Notes under the pieces: model-generated
Database searches by the model: none
The model's input: the letters and a program-made list of their open reading frames with translations, nothing else
Told to the model about the DNA's origin: nothing
Shown: positions 55,701 to 63,429 of the stretch, piece after piece
How positions within the stretch are numbered: the stretch's first letter is position 1
Layout of the letters: each line of letters starts with the position of its first letter
Translations under genes and position numbers: made by a program
NCBI GenBank assembly: GCA_947495295.1
Contig: CANLYJ010000001.1
Span: 186,001-250,000 of the forward strand
From: an uncultured Paracoccaceae bacterium
Lineage (GTDB): Bacteria; Pseudomonadota; Alphaproteobacteria; Rhodobacterales; Rhodobacteraceae
Direction of reading: 5' to 3'
DNA: 64,000 nt

Positions 55701-58178
55701 CGCTCATTGTTCTGGATTGCGACGGATTTGCCTTCAAATGCTCGGGATCGCGAGGCGTTCGAAAACCCAGCCGAAGCGATTTCGGTTTTTGAGGGGTCTG
55801 CAGAACGTCTCGAATACATGATCACGACCTATCCAGATGCCCGCGAGATGCGATTTAATGCGGCACAGGCGTATGCTGAACTGGCCCAGTTGTATCACGA
55901 GGCTGGGCGCCCTGTGGATGCGCAGAAAGCCATTCAGCGCGGCGTGGAATTGGAAGGTTTTGAGGCATTGAGCCGTTTGCTGTCATGGGCGGAGACTGGC
56001 GACGGCCCGCTGCCACAAGATACCCAACTTGCCTCCCAGATGTCGCAACAACTGGCGGCGCGGGATTGGAGCGGCCGGGAACTTGACGTTCTTGCTGACG
56101 AACTATGGACCGAGGGGGTCGAGAACAAAGTCAAAAAACTCTTTGTCCGGGATGTGCCGATTGGTGCCGGGTCAGCGTTGGATATAGCAATTGCAGAATC
56201 TGAAACCTTGAAAGGGTATCGGGTTTCTGAGGAGTCGATTGCCCGGCTGCGGGAGTGGGAGAGGCAAGCAGAGGCAAACAATGAAACCTTCCTGCGCTAT
56301 GTATCCCGCGAGATTTTGGGCGACGGTACTGATGATCCCGCAGGTGCATTGGAGATCGAAGCCCGTTTGCGGCTGCATGCGGAAACCAACCAGATCTATG
56401 AGGCCGCTGTTGTTATTGCCCGTCAATATAACAACCCCTCGCTTCGTTTGGACCTAACCCAAGCTTTGGAAGTGCTGCTAAGCAACACGTCAGAAACCGG
56501 TTACGTGAACCTAATGAATTTCATGATTGAGGTCGGCTTGATGCTTGGGCGTAACGATGCTGAAGCGCAGGCCATAACCGTTTTTGACGCGATCATGGAG
56601 AATGCTGATGTGTTGTCGATTTCGCGGCAGGCTGCTGTCCTCAGACAACGCTCGCAATATTACGAGAAGACCGGAAATCCTGATGCCGCGCTGAGGGACG
56701 ACCTTTTGGCGCTGGCGATGTTCCCCAACAATCATGAGATGTTGAATGATGTCGGGTATGAGCTGGCGGGTCAGGACAATATGCTGCCCATGGCTATTTC
56801 GTTGCTTGAACGCGCTGTTGCGGTGGAGCCTGCCGATTCAGGCAAACGTCAGTTTGCCATGGATAGTCTGGGTTGGGCCTATGTGCGTGCGGGCGAAATT
56901 GAACGCGGCCTTGATCTGATCAAAGAGGCATTCATCATCGGTGATGATGATCAGGCCGAGATCATGTTCCATGTCGGCGAAGCCCATCGCCGGTTGGGCG
57001 CAAATGATCATGCGGTGGCAGCCTATACGCTGGCGCGTGAATATATTGGATCGACCGAGGTGAAGGTTGGGATCGAGCAGGGCCTGAATCGTCTGGGTCA
57101 CTTCCCCGATTTCACCCCGCAGGAAATTCAGCTGAAAACCGCCATTCATGCTGCGCGGTTGGCGTTGGAGCCTGGCCCGGAGATCGCTGTTGATGCATCC
57201 GGTGTTGCGGTCCGGGGTTTTGATACCGTGGCCCTGTTTTCGGATGGCGCACTGATCAAAGGGCACCCGCGCCATTGGAGCGTTTATGAGGATGCGATCT
57301 GGCTTTTTGCGACGGCCGAGAACAAGATGCTGTTCGATGCCGCCCCGGATAGATTTGTACCGGCGCATGGCGGGTTCTGCGCCTATTGCCTTGTGTCAGA
57401 CAACAAGGTTCCGGGTGACCCGACCTACTGGACGCTGACCCAAGGCAAGCTTTACCTGCATTCATCTGCCAACAATGCCGAAAACTGGAGCGAAGCCGCC
57501 GAGGCGCTGGCTGTGCGCGCAGAAACCGGCTGGTCCCGGCTAAGACAGACACCGTCAGACCGGAGTAGCCCAAGCCATATTGCCGGGTTGCTGAATGCCA
57601 TGGCCGTTGGTGCCGACATTCAGACCGGTGATCGGCATGTGACGTTTGCATCCCGCGACGGCGTGCAAGAGGCCCGGCAGGCATTGGCGGTTTTGAATGG
57701 AAAGGCGCCGCCTGTCCATATCAGCATTGATCGGGTCGGGGTGGCTGTCGGGGGCTATGACACCGTTGCCTATCATACTGCTGCTCAGGCGACCCGTGGA
57801 TCACTGGCCTATTGGGCGGTCTGGAATGACGCGCTTTGGCTTTTTGAGAGCGCAGGTAACAGAGATCTGTTTGTTGCGACCCCGGAGCAATACGCCCCAG
57901 CGTTTGGTGGCTATTGCGCGTATTGTCTGGCTGGCGGGACAAAGGCCCATGGTGACCCGCGTTACTGGCTGGTCATTGATGGGCAGTTGACCCTTGCGAC
58001 GACCGAAGCGAACCGTGCAAACTGGCGCGACAGTGGGGCGGATCGTGTGGCTATGGCCCGGCAGAACTGGACCGATCTGGCGACAGAGCCAGCAAAAGGC
58101 GATGGCAGACCTTCGCGATTTGTGGCCTTGATCGATGCGCTGCGGCGCGATGCAGAGGTCACCACGGTCGAGTGGTGA
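52719..58178 (+). CDS. nSTAND1 NTPase with membrane helix, helical repeats and two C-terminal YHS domains
   Basis: 1819 residues. Residues 7-60 (YPYPGLRSYESEESDLFFGRE) and the Walker A GTSGSGKSS (47-55) mark an nSTAND1 NTPase; Walker B is LLLIVDQFEEL near 138. A single membrane helix lies at about 502-523 (AAIYLSLAIISVGAALFGW). About 900 residues of TPR-like helices follow (for example ERGLDLIKEAFIIGDDDQ). The C-terminus carries two YHS-like domains at about 1487-1594 and 1660-1770 (VAVRGFDTVALF...GGFCAYCL; VAVGGYDTVAYH...GGYCAYCL). STAND proteins are signal-activated switches; YHS may bind metal. A TM-TPR-YHS2 combination is one I do not know from described defence genes. Confidence 0.85.
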   Translation: MAQDTRYPYPGLRSYESEESDLFFGREGCVDDMLAGLAETRFLAVLGTSGSGKSSLVRTGLLDALELGFLPGRTSEWHVADMHPGGRPMRNLARVLVTLDGAEADDIELSLMQSFVMRGPRSIIQWCDDRGLREDQSLLLIVDQFEELFRYRDYAGREEAEAFVALLLESARADPRIHVVITMRSEFLGACAMMPGLAEQINSGLYLTRRMTRGECEQAIEGPAHVIGFEVEPRLTSEILNDMASLAPWDRDDALTSLEQLSRRADQLPLMQHVLNRLYERAQQAGGSVVLKFADYQQIGRLRGAIDAHAAEILDSLGPEVGQVAEPVFRALVTGTNLSNAVREPRRFGELVEVAGGDAAAVRQLVDAFRAQGCSFLRPTPSVELEPETIVDLGHESLVRQWTQLGDWLVQEARDGATWNRILNAYEAKEQGEGDLLSGLDLANAQSWWVTAQPTAAWARRHGGKFAELKAFLDDSTKVDAAQKARIAEGERQRVRRLRTRAAIYLSLAIISVGAALFGWTARNEATVAQEKAEAAFASAEIALGDAQAANALAISASETFLIDMTERLRKSFGVKPEDVDEMLAEGARYLDRLDAQMPDDPSLRRARAKLLLENAWVAYNRSDYAGSRAYLDDARVLLSADDQMSPEVALVLIEVDAIDSANLRSLGQIEQALDVAENAEVLLVASGPAMSEADRAFGTARVYVAMANALGELGHIDQARTASQHCLDKTEGSISDRRVLSERAICAGSRLWIENISEEAAPTAELIAGLDDIVEALSKDRRDIRDWRNWTSFQSYVAYAYNNSGDVLRATDAYETAAKELDVLVTLAPYNDWISFDRAKAYANLNYAYWAQGDPERALDAGLTGIAEFETLGEKLRSNQSFAETYLKELGDTLSVIRGVSGWRQDVDNLQLAADITTKWNDHALYMYKTGLDMCAGCAFIPGKFVSEAFEGKLEAGEAQAAAEILRVFDEVRELLQSLEADDPERTAVVQSRRSLFWIATDLPSNARDREAFENPAEAISVFEGSAERLEYMITTYPDAREMRFNAAQAYAELAQLYHEAGRPVDAQKAIQRGVELEGFEALSRLLSWAETGDGPLPQDTQLASQMSQQLAARDWSGRELDVLADELWTEGVENKVKKLFVRDVPIGAGSALDIAIAESETLKGYRVSEESIARLREWERQAEANNETFLRYVSREILGDGTDDPAGALEIEARLRLHAETNQIYEAAVVIARQYNNPSLRLDLTQALEVLLSNTSETGYVNLMNFMIEVGLMLGRNDAEAQAITVFDAIMENADVLSISRQAAVLRQRSQYYEKTGNPDAALRDDLLALAMFPNNHEMLNDVGYELAGQDNMLPMAISLLERAVAVEPADSGKRQFAMDSLGWAYVRAGEIERGLDLIKEAFIIGDDDQAEIMFHVGEAHRRLGANDHAVAAYTLAREYIGSTEVKVGIEQGLNRLGHFPDFTPQEIQLKTAIHAARLALEPGPEIAVDASGVAVRGFDTVALFSDGALIKGHPRHWSVYEDAIWLFATAENKMLFDAAPDRFVPAHGGFCAYCLVSDNKVPGDPTYWTLTQGKLYLHSSANNAENWSEAAEALAVRAETGWSRLRQTPSDRSSPSHIAGLLNAMAVGADIQTGDRHVTFASRDGVQEARQALAVLNGKAPPVHISIDRVGVAVGGYDTVAYHTAAQATRGSLAYWAVWNDALWLFESAGNRDLFVATPEQYAPAFGGYCAYCLAGGTKAHGDPRYWLVIDGQLTLATTEANRANWRDSGADRVAMARQNWTDLATEPAKGDGRPSRFVALIDALRRDAEVTTVEW

Positions 58179-58194
58179 CCCAAGGGCGCAAAGC

Positions 58195-59364
58195 CTATTG
58201 CAGGTCGCCGAAAGCGGATTGCAGCCGCGATACCGCATCTTCAACTTGCGCCCGCGGTGCCCCAAGGTTGAAACGCAGGAAGCTTTCCCCACCCGTCCCA
58301 AAGGTGGGTCCATGATTGGCGGCAATCTTGGCCGTTTGTTCGACGCGGGCGGTGAATTCTTCGCGGCTCATTCCTGTGTTCGTGAAATCAACCCATGCCA
58401 GGTAGGTTGCTTCCAGGTTCATTGACGCAAGGCCGGGGATTGCATTGACCCCGGCATCGAAAATCTGCCGGTTTTCGTTGATATAGGCTTTGACCTGATC
58501 CACCCATGCGGCCCCTTCGGGCGTGTAGGCAGCGGTGGCCATAAACAACCCGAAACTGTTGGGTGACATGCCCAATGCGGCCATCCGTGCGCCAAAGCGG
58601 GCGCGCAGATCGGGGTCTTCGATAATGACGTTGCCGGAATGGCTGCCAGCGATGTTGAAGGTCTTGGTCGTGGCCGTCATCATCACCAACCGGTCGGTGA
58701 TCCCGTCGATATGGGCCATGGGGATGTGGCTGTGCCCGGGCATAGTCAGGTCATGATGGATTTCGTCACTTACCAGGATCAATTCATGCCGTTTGGCAAA
58801 AGCCGCAACCGCCTGCAATTCGGCCCGCGTCCAGACCCGCCCGCCGGGATTATGCGGCGAACACAGGATCACCATCCGTTCATTGCCCGTCATCTGGGCA
58901 TCATAGGCGGTAAAGTCCATCTCGTACCGCCCGTCATTGTTCACCAGTTCACATTCAACCACCTGCCGTTCGGCGGCTTTGATGACCTTTGCAAAGGCAT
59001 GGTAGACGGGGGTGAACAGGACGATCCCATCGCCGGGATTGGTAAAGGCATCGACGCACATGGCGGTGCCATTGACCAGCCCATGGGTGGTAAAGATCCA
59101 TGCCGGATCGATATGCCAGCCATGCCGGTTTTCCATCCACCACTGGATTGCACCGCGATATTTGCTTTCATCACCGAAATAGCCATAGACCCCGTGATCG
59201 ACCATGTCCTGCACGGCTTGTTGGATCGGCGGGGCGGCCTTGAATTCCATATCTGCCACCCACATGGAGATGCCTTCATCCGGGCTAACGCCATAGAGCT
59301 GCTCCATCGCATCCCATTTCACGCAGTGGGTGTTGCGGCGGTCGGGGGCGTGGTCGAATGACAT
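58195..59364 (-). CDS. PatB/MalY-type PLP-dependent C-S lyase
   Basis: A 389-residue fold-type I PLP enzyme of the MalY/PatB family (cystathionine beta-lyase activity in characterised members). Marks: RRNTHCVKWDAMEQLYG, PLWVADM-like SMWVADMEFKAAPPI, VYGYFG, SPHNPGGRVWTRAEL, VSDEIHHDLTMPGHSHIP, and the PLP lysine in TATTKTFNIAGSHSGN (about residue 236). It likely releases thiols or pyruvate from cystathionine or related thioethers. Convergent with the STAND gene, 16 bases apart. Confidence 0.9.
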   Translation of the reverse strand: MSFDHAPDRRNTHCVKWDAMEQLYGVSPDEGISMWVADMEFKAAPPIQQAVQDMVDHGVYGYFGDESKYRGAIQWWMENRHGWHIDPAWIFTTHGLVNGTAMCVDAFTNPGDGIVLFTPVYHAFAKVIKAAERQVVECELVNNDGRYEMDFTAYDAQMTGNERMVILCSPHNPGGRVWTRAELQAVAAFAKRHELILVSDEIHHDLTMPGHSHIPMAHIDGITDRLVMMTATTKTFNIAGSHSGNVIIEDPDLRARFGARMAALGMSPNSFGLFMATAAYTPEGAAWVDQVKAYINENRQIFDAGVNAIPGLASMNLEATYLAWVDFTNTGMSREEFTARVEQTAKIAANHGPTFGTGGESFLRFNLGAPRAQVEDAVSRLQSAFGDLQ

Positions 59365-59458
59365 GCGAACTCTCCTTTGATCAGCCCGCGCAGGCTACGC
59401 AGGCGGCGGCGGAGTGCAAGGTGGAAAATTCTGTGCGATTTACTGCCTGCGTTTGGGG

Positions 59459-60298
59459 TTACAACGCCATGGCCAGCGCGAACTGCGCTTGGGTTTGTGT
59501 GGCGGGAAGAGACTGCACGAATTGGGCGAAACCGTCATCGGATGCATCGACGTTGACCAACCGCAATTGTCCATTTGGTGCGGCGGCAATTGCGTGGTTG
59601 ATAAGGGACGTGCCGATACCCTGCCTGCGCGCGTCGGGATGGACGCCGATTTGCAGCAGGCTGCCGGTATCGGGGACAAGGACGGCGTAGCCATTCAGGC
59701 GGTTGTCATCTTTCACGCAAAAGCAGCGGACGGCGTCCGCGACAGCCTTGATAGAATCGTTGCTGTTTTGCCAGGACGGCAACCAGTCCTGAAGGGCTTC
59801 GGTTTCCTGGGCAATATCAGACCAGCCGATCTCGCTGATCTGTGGCTTGCCCGGGGTGCCAGGTTTCGGCCCGGTGATGGCGTAGCAGGACAAATCCCTG
59901 TGCGTGTGCATGCCCAGCTTGAAATAGAGCCCGGCAGCAGTGGTGTTTTCGACAAGCACCTCGGTCTGGAAGGTTCCAATCCTGGCGCTGCGCAGGCTGG
60001 CAAGTGACGCCTTTGCAATCGCGGTGGCCAAGCCGCGCCCCCGGAACTTGGGAACTGTTCCGCTGGAGATCAGATAAGACCTACCGCCCCGGATCGACAC
60101 GAGCCAGATCGCGGCGATCTGACCGTCCACTGTGGCAATGCGCGATGCGCCCCGGTCAAGCCCGCGTTGTTTCATCATAAAATTGAAGCTGGCCAGAGAC
60201 AGGTTCAATGGTATCGCATAATCGGAAAATGCGTCACCCATGGCCCGGCAAAGTGCGGTGTTATCCATTCCGGTGGCGTCAGTGATCGTGGTGTTCAT
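59459..60298 (-). CDS. Tandem GNAT N-acetyltransferase
   Basis: 279 residues with two GNAT domains. Acetyl-CoA-binding motifs are visible in each: SGTVPKFRGRGLATAIAKAS (about residues 78-97) and IGVHPDARRQGIGTSLINHA (about 225-244). The first domain also has ENTTAAGLYFKLGMH, typical of the GNAT C-terminal motif. Substrate unknown. It follows the XRE gene by 6 bases, forming the third gene of a minus-strand operon. Confidence 0.88.
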   Translation of the reverse strand: MNTTITDATGMDNTALCRAMGDAFSDYAIPLNLSLASFNFMMKQRGLDRGASRIATVDGQIAAIWLVSIRGGRSYLISSGTVPKFRGRGLATAIAKASLASLRSARIGTFQTEVLVENTTAAGLYFKLGMHTHRDLSCYAITGPKPGTPGKPQISEIGWSDIAQETEALQDWLPSWQNSNDSIKAVADAVRCFCVKDDNRLNGYAVLVPDTGSLLQIGVHPDARRQGIGTSLINHAIAAAPNGQLRLVNVDASDDGFAQFVQSLPATQTQAQFALAMAL

Positions 60299-60304
60299 GC
60301 GTGT

Positions 60305-60520
60305 TTATTCCTGCTCATCTGGTAACTCAAACAGATCATGGACACTGCAATCAAGTTCTGCGGCCAAAGTCAGCGCAAGGATCGTGGACGGCGTGAAAAC
60401 CCCGTTTTCGATCGTGTTGATTGTTTTGCGCGATACGCCAACAGCTGTCGCAAGTGCGGCCTGGGTCATGCCAGCATCCGTCCGATACGCACGCAAATGC
60501 ACGATCAGCCTGCCGTTCAT
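60305..60520 (-). CDS. Small XRE-family transcriptional regulator
   Basis: 71 residues that are almost entirely an XRE helix-turn-helix: VHLRAYRTDAGMTQAALATA then VGVSRKTINTIENG and LALTLAAELDCSVHDLFELP. This is the YozG-like type commonly paired with a small membrane protein. Its start overlaps the stop of the membrane protein gene (ATGA). It is the likely ligand of the two palindromes upstream of the operon. Confidence 0.92.
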   Translation of the reverse strand: MNGRLIVHLRAYRTDAGMTQAALATAVGVSRKTINTIENGVFTPSTILALTLAAELDCSVHDLFELPDEQE

Positions 60521-60924
60521 TCAGCGCGCCCGCGCATGATGGATGTCAGGTAATGGGCTGACGGGGCCATGCCCAACACCGGGCCAAGCCAATAGAAGGC
60601 ATGTGCTGGGTCCATCCGGTCTGTCAGGCAAAATCCCAGAAAGATCAGGAATACCGCCAGCACGGCCCAGAAGCCAAAGATCAGGCTGTTGCGATGAGCA
60701 TGGGTGTTTTGTTCGTCCCATGCCGCATCCGCGGCTTCCGGGTAGCGCAGATGCAGGATGACCGACAGGATCGCATAGCCGATGGCGATGCCCCCGATGA
60801 TAAAGGCCCAGACCAACCCCGATGGCCCGACAGAAAATGCAGCGGCCAGAAAGGCCGCGCAGGTTGTGATGACGATACCGGCGCTGCCAATCAGGCGCGC
60901 CCGGCTGACCGGATTGTCTGGCAT
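60517..60924 (-). CDS. Four-helix membrane protein paired with XRE regulator
   Basis: 135 residues with about four membrane helices: GIVITTCAAFLAAAFSVGPSG, LVWAFIIGGIAIGYAILSVI, LIFGFWAVLAVFLIFLGFC and AHFYW-like AFYWLGPVLGMAP. A hydrophilic, histidine-containing loop (DEQNTHAHRN) lies between helices 2 and 3. Such proteins usually travel with the small XRE regulator; function unknown. It is the first gene of the operon, behind two operator-like palindromes. Confidence 0.8.
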   Translation of the reverse strand: MPDNPVSRARLIGSAGIVITTCAAFLAAAFSVGPSGLVWAFIIGGIAIGYAILSVILHLRYPEAADAAWDEQNTHAHRNSLIFGFWAVLAVFLIFLGFCLTDRMDPAHAFYWLGPVLGMAPSAHYLTSIMRGRAE

Positions 60925-60942
60925 GGATGTTCCTTCCTGAAA

Positions 60943-60990
60943 GTAACCTTTGGGTTACATAACCCACGTCTAATGTAACGTCAAGGTTAC
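60943..60990. promoter_or_regulatory. Pair of palindromic operators for the XRE operon
   Basis: GTAACCTTTGGGTTAC (60943-60958) and GTAACGTCAAGGTTAC (60975-60990) share GTAAC...GTTAC ends. They are 32 bp apart, about three helical turns, so two regulator dimers could bind on one face of the DNA. The first begins 19 bases upstream of the membrane protein gene; def lies 48 bases away on the other side. Confidence 0.65.
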
Positions 60991-61037
60991 TTCATCGGCC
61001 AGTTGCATTTTGTCGGTTTGGGGCCTAAATCAGCCGA

Positions 61038-61559
61038 ATGGCATTGCGCAAGATATTGATCCACCCAGACCCGCGTCTGAAGAAAACCACCGATCCAGTC
61101 ACGACGGTGAATGATGATTTGCGCCGTCTGGCGGATGACATGCTGGAAACCATGTATGACGCCCCCGGGATTGGCCTTGCCGCCCCGCAAGTTGCTGTAA
61201 TGTCCCGCATGATCGTACTGGATTGCGAAAAGGAAGAGGATGCAACACCCAACCCGATGGTGTTGATCAACCCGGAGGTTGTTTGGTCGTCCGACGAACG
61301 CAACGTCTATGAAGAAGGTTGTCTGTCCATTCCAGAGCAATATGCCGAGGTCGAGCGCCCATCGGAAGTTGAGGTGCAGTGGATGGGTCTGGATGGCAAA
61401 ACCATGCGCGAGAAGTTTGACGGGTTATGGGCCACGTGCGTACAGCACGAGATTGACCATCTGGATGGCAAGCTGTTCATCGACTACCTCAAACCGCTGA
61501 AACGTCAAATGATCACCCGCAAGATGCAAAAGCTGAAACGCGAAATGGCGCGTAGCTGA
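61038..61559 (+). CDS. def: Peptide deformylase
   Basis: 173 residues with all three deformylase motifs intact: GIGLAAPQV (about 46-54), EEGCLSIPEQYAEV (metal Cys, about 92) and QHEIDHLDGKLFIDYL (two metal His and catalytic Glu, about 134). It removes the N-formyl group from nascent proteins. The stop overlaps the next deformylase homologue (TGATG), and two more genes link it to fmt, the enzyme that adds the formyl group to initiator tRNA. Confidence 0.97.
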   Translation: MALRKILIHPDPRLKKTTDPVTTVNDDLRRLADDMLETMYDAPGIGLAAPQVAVMSRMIVLDCEKEEDATPNPMVLINPEVVWSSDERNVYEEGCLSIPEQYAEVERPSEVEVQWMGLDGKTMREKFDGLWATCVQHEIDHLDGKLFIDYLKPLKRQMITRKMQKLKREMARS

Positions 61560-62020
61560 TGGCGGTTCTGGATCTGCGCCTTGACGGTGATCCGATACTA
61601 CAGCAGGTGGCTGATCCGGTGACCTATTTTGGTGATCCGCTGCCGACCCTGATCGCTGACCTGTTTGACACGATGTATGATGCAAAGGGCAGGGGGCTCG
61701 CCGCTCCGCAAGTTGGCGTGGCCACCCGCGTTTTCGTCACGGATACAACGTGGAAGGAAGGTGATAGGCAGCCCATCGCCTTTGTGAACCCTGAAATTGT
61801 TGATCAAGCCCCGTTCACCCAGCAGGGGCCAGAGGCGTGCCTATCCATTCCGGACCGCAGCTTTGATGTGGCGCGCCCGGTCTGGGTTGATCTGGCATGG
61901 GTCAGCCCTGCGGGCATCAAACAGACCGCCCGTTTTCATGGGTTTGGTGCGGTCTGCGTTTGTCACGAGCTTGATCACCTCAACGGCCTGCTGATCACCC
62001 AGACGGGGTCAGAGATTTGA
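61559..62020 (+). CDS. Peptide deformylase homologue 2
   Basis: 153 residues. Motifs: GRGLAAPQVGVATRVFV, GPEACLSIPDRSFDV (EGC replaced by EAC but the metal Cys kept) and VCHELDHLNGLL (HELDH instead of HEIDH, with both His and Glu present). It could therefore be active, but lacks the C-terminal helix of the first copy. Arranged in overlap with both neighbours. Its substrate range is unknown. Confidence 0.88.
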   Translation: MAVLDLRLDGDPILQQVADPVTYFGDPLPTLIADLFDTMYDAKGRGLAAPQVGVATRVFVTDTTWKEGDRQPIAFVNPEIVDQAPFTQQGPEACLSIPDRSFDVARPVWVDLAWVSPAGIKQTARFHGFGAVCVCHELDHLNGLLITQTGSEI

Positions 62021-62517
62021 TGCATCGGCCCTATGTTGCCTGGCCGCACCCGGCGCTGCGCCGCCCTGCCGCGACTGTCGATGAAATCACGCCCGATATT
62101 CACGCGCTATGGGATGAGATGATCCGCGCCATGGACAGCATGCCCGGCGTCGGTCTGGCTGCCCCGCAACTTGGCGTCGGGCTTGCGTTGGCGGTTGTTG
62201 ATGCCTCGACAGAGCGGGGGCAGGCGGTCCGCATGGCGAACCCACAAATTCTGCATGCCAGCGTGGAAGATCGCGAACATGAAGAAGGTTCTCCCAATTT
62301 GCCGGGGGTCTGGGCCAAGCTGAAGCGTCCCCGCGCCGTCACCATCCGTTTCATGAATGATCAGGGCATCTGGGATCGCCGTGACTTTGTCGGGCTTTGG
62401 GCGACATCCGTGCAGCATCAGATCGATCATTTGCAGGGCAAGATGTTCTTTGACCACCTGAGCCGCACGAAACGCGATATGCTGATCAAGAAATCCAAGA
62501 AACACGTCCAAAGCTAA
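62020..62517 (+). CDS. Degenerate peptide deformylase homologue 3
   Basis: 165 residues. Motif 1 is intact (GVGLAAPQLGVGLALAVVD), but motif 2 is HEEGSPNLPGVWAKL, with no Cys at the metal position, and motif 3 is VQHQIDHLQGKMFFDHL, where the catalytic Glu of HEIDH is Gln. Metal binding and hydrolysis should be lost or strongly changed, yet the frame is intact, suggesting a non-catalytic or regulatory role. Start at ATG 62020 overlapping the previous stop. fmt follows after 12 bases. Confidence 0.88.
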   Translation: MHRPYVAWPHPALRRPAATVDEITPDIHALWDEMIRAMDSMPGVGLAAPQLGVGLALAVVDASTERGQAVRMANPQILHASVEDREHEEGSPNLPGVWAKLKRPRAVTIRFMNDQGIWDRRDFVGLWATSVQHQIDHLQGKMFFDHLSRTKRDMLIKKSKKHVQS

Positions 62518-62529
62518 AGGGAACAGCGG

Positions 62530-63429
62530 ATGCGCATTGTCTTTATGGGGACGCCAGATTTTTCGGTTCCGGTTCTGGATGCGTTGGTGGCCGCAGGGCA
62601 TGAGATTGCCGCCGTCTATTGCCAGCCGCCCCGTCCTGCGGGGCGCGGCAAGAAAGATCGTCCATCGCCTGTGCAGCGCCGGGCAGAGGCGTTGGGGCTG
62701 CCCGTTCGCTTTCCGGTATCTTTGAAAGACCCCGCAGCACAGGCCGAATTTGCGGCCTTGCAGGCTGATGTTGCGGTCGTTGTGGCCTATGGCCTGATCC
62801 TGCCGCAGCCGGTTCTGGATACCCCGACCCATGGCTGCCTGAATATCCATGCGTCGCTATTGCCACGTTGGCGTGGTGCGGCCCCGATCCATCGCGCGAT
62901 CATGGCGGGGGACGCCGAAACCGGGGTGTGCATCATGCAGATGGAGGCGGGGTTGGATACTGGTCCGGTCCTTTTGCGCGAGGCAACTGATATCGGGCCA
63001 GAGGAGACAACCGGTGCCTTGCATGACCGCCTGTCGGCGATGGGCGCGCGGTTGGTGGCCCAGGCATTGGCGCAACTGCCGTCACTGACCCCCACGACCC
63101 AGCCAGAGGATGGCGTGACCTACGCCGCCAAGATCGACAAGGCAGAAGCGCGTGTCGATTGGACCCGCCCGGCCGTCGATGTGGATCGCCTGATCCGTGG
63201 CCTGTCCCCCTTCCCCGGCGCCTGGTGCGAGGTGCAGGGGGAGCGTGTCAAACTACTTGGCTCACATCTGGCAGAGGGTACGGGCACACCCGGTCAGGTG
63301 TTGGACGGGTTTACGATTGCTTGCGGTGATGGTGCCGTTACGGTCACCATGGTGCAACGCCCCGGCAAACGGGCGATGCTTGCGGCAGAGGCGCTGCGCG
63401 GGCTGGATTTGGGCGAAAGGATCGCGTGA
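62530..63429 (+). CDS. fmt: Methionyl-tRNA formyltransferase
   Basis: Formylates initiator Met-tRNA using 10-formyl-THF. 299 residues: [40 protein letters not shown] with the variable loop, [31 protein letters not shown] with catalytic Asn/His, [13 protein letters not shown] with the Asp, and a C-terminal OB-like domain ([20 protein letters not shown]). AAAGGGAACAG precedes the ATG. The stop overlaps the VOC gene. Confidence 0.97.
   Translation: MRIVFMGTPDFSVPVLDALVAAGHEIAAVYCQPPRPAGRGKKDRPSPVQRRAEALGLPVRFPVSLKDPAAQAEFAALQADVAVVVAYGLILPQPVLDTPTHGCLNIHASLLPRWRGAAPIHRAIMAGDAETGVCIMQMEAGLDTGPVLLREATDIGPEETTGALHDRLSAMGARLVAQALAQLPSLTPTTQPEDGVTYAAKIDKAEARVDWTRPAVDVDRLIRGLSPFPGAWCEVQGERVKLLGSHLAEGTGTPGQVLDGFTIACGDGAVTVTMVQRPGKRAMLAAEALRGLDLGERIA

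Noticed and set aside
58178-58200. Duplicate of the tRNA-Ser 3' end marking an island border
   Set aside because: The sequence after the STAND gene does not match the tRNA end.
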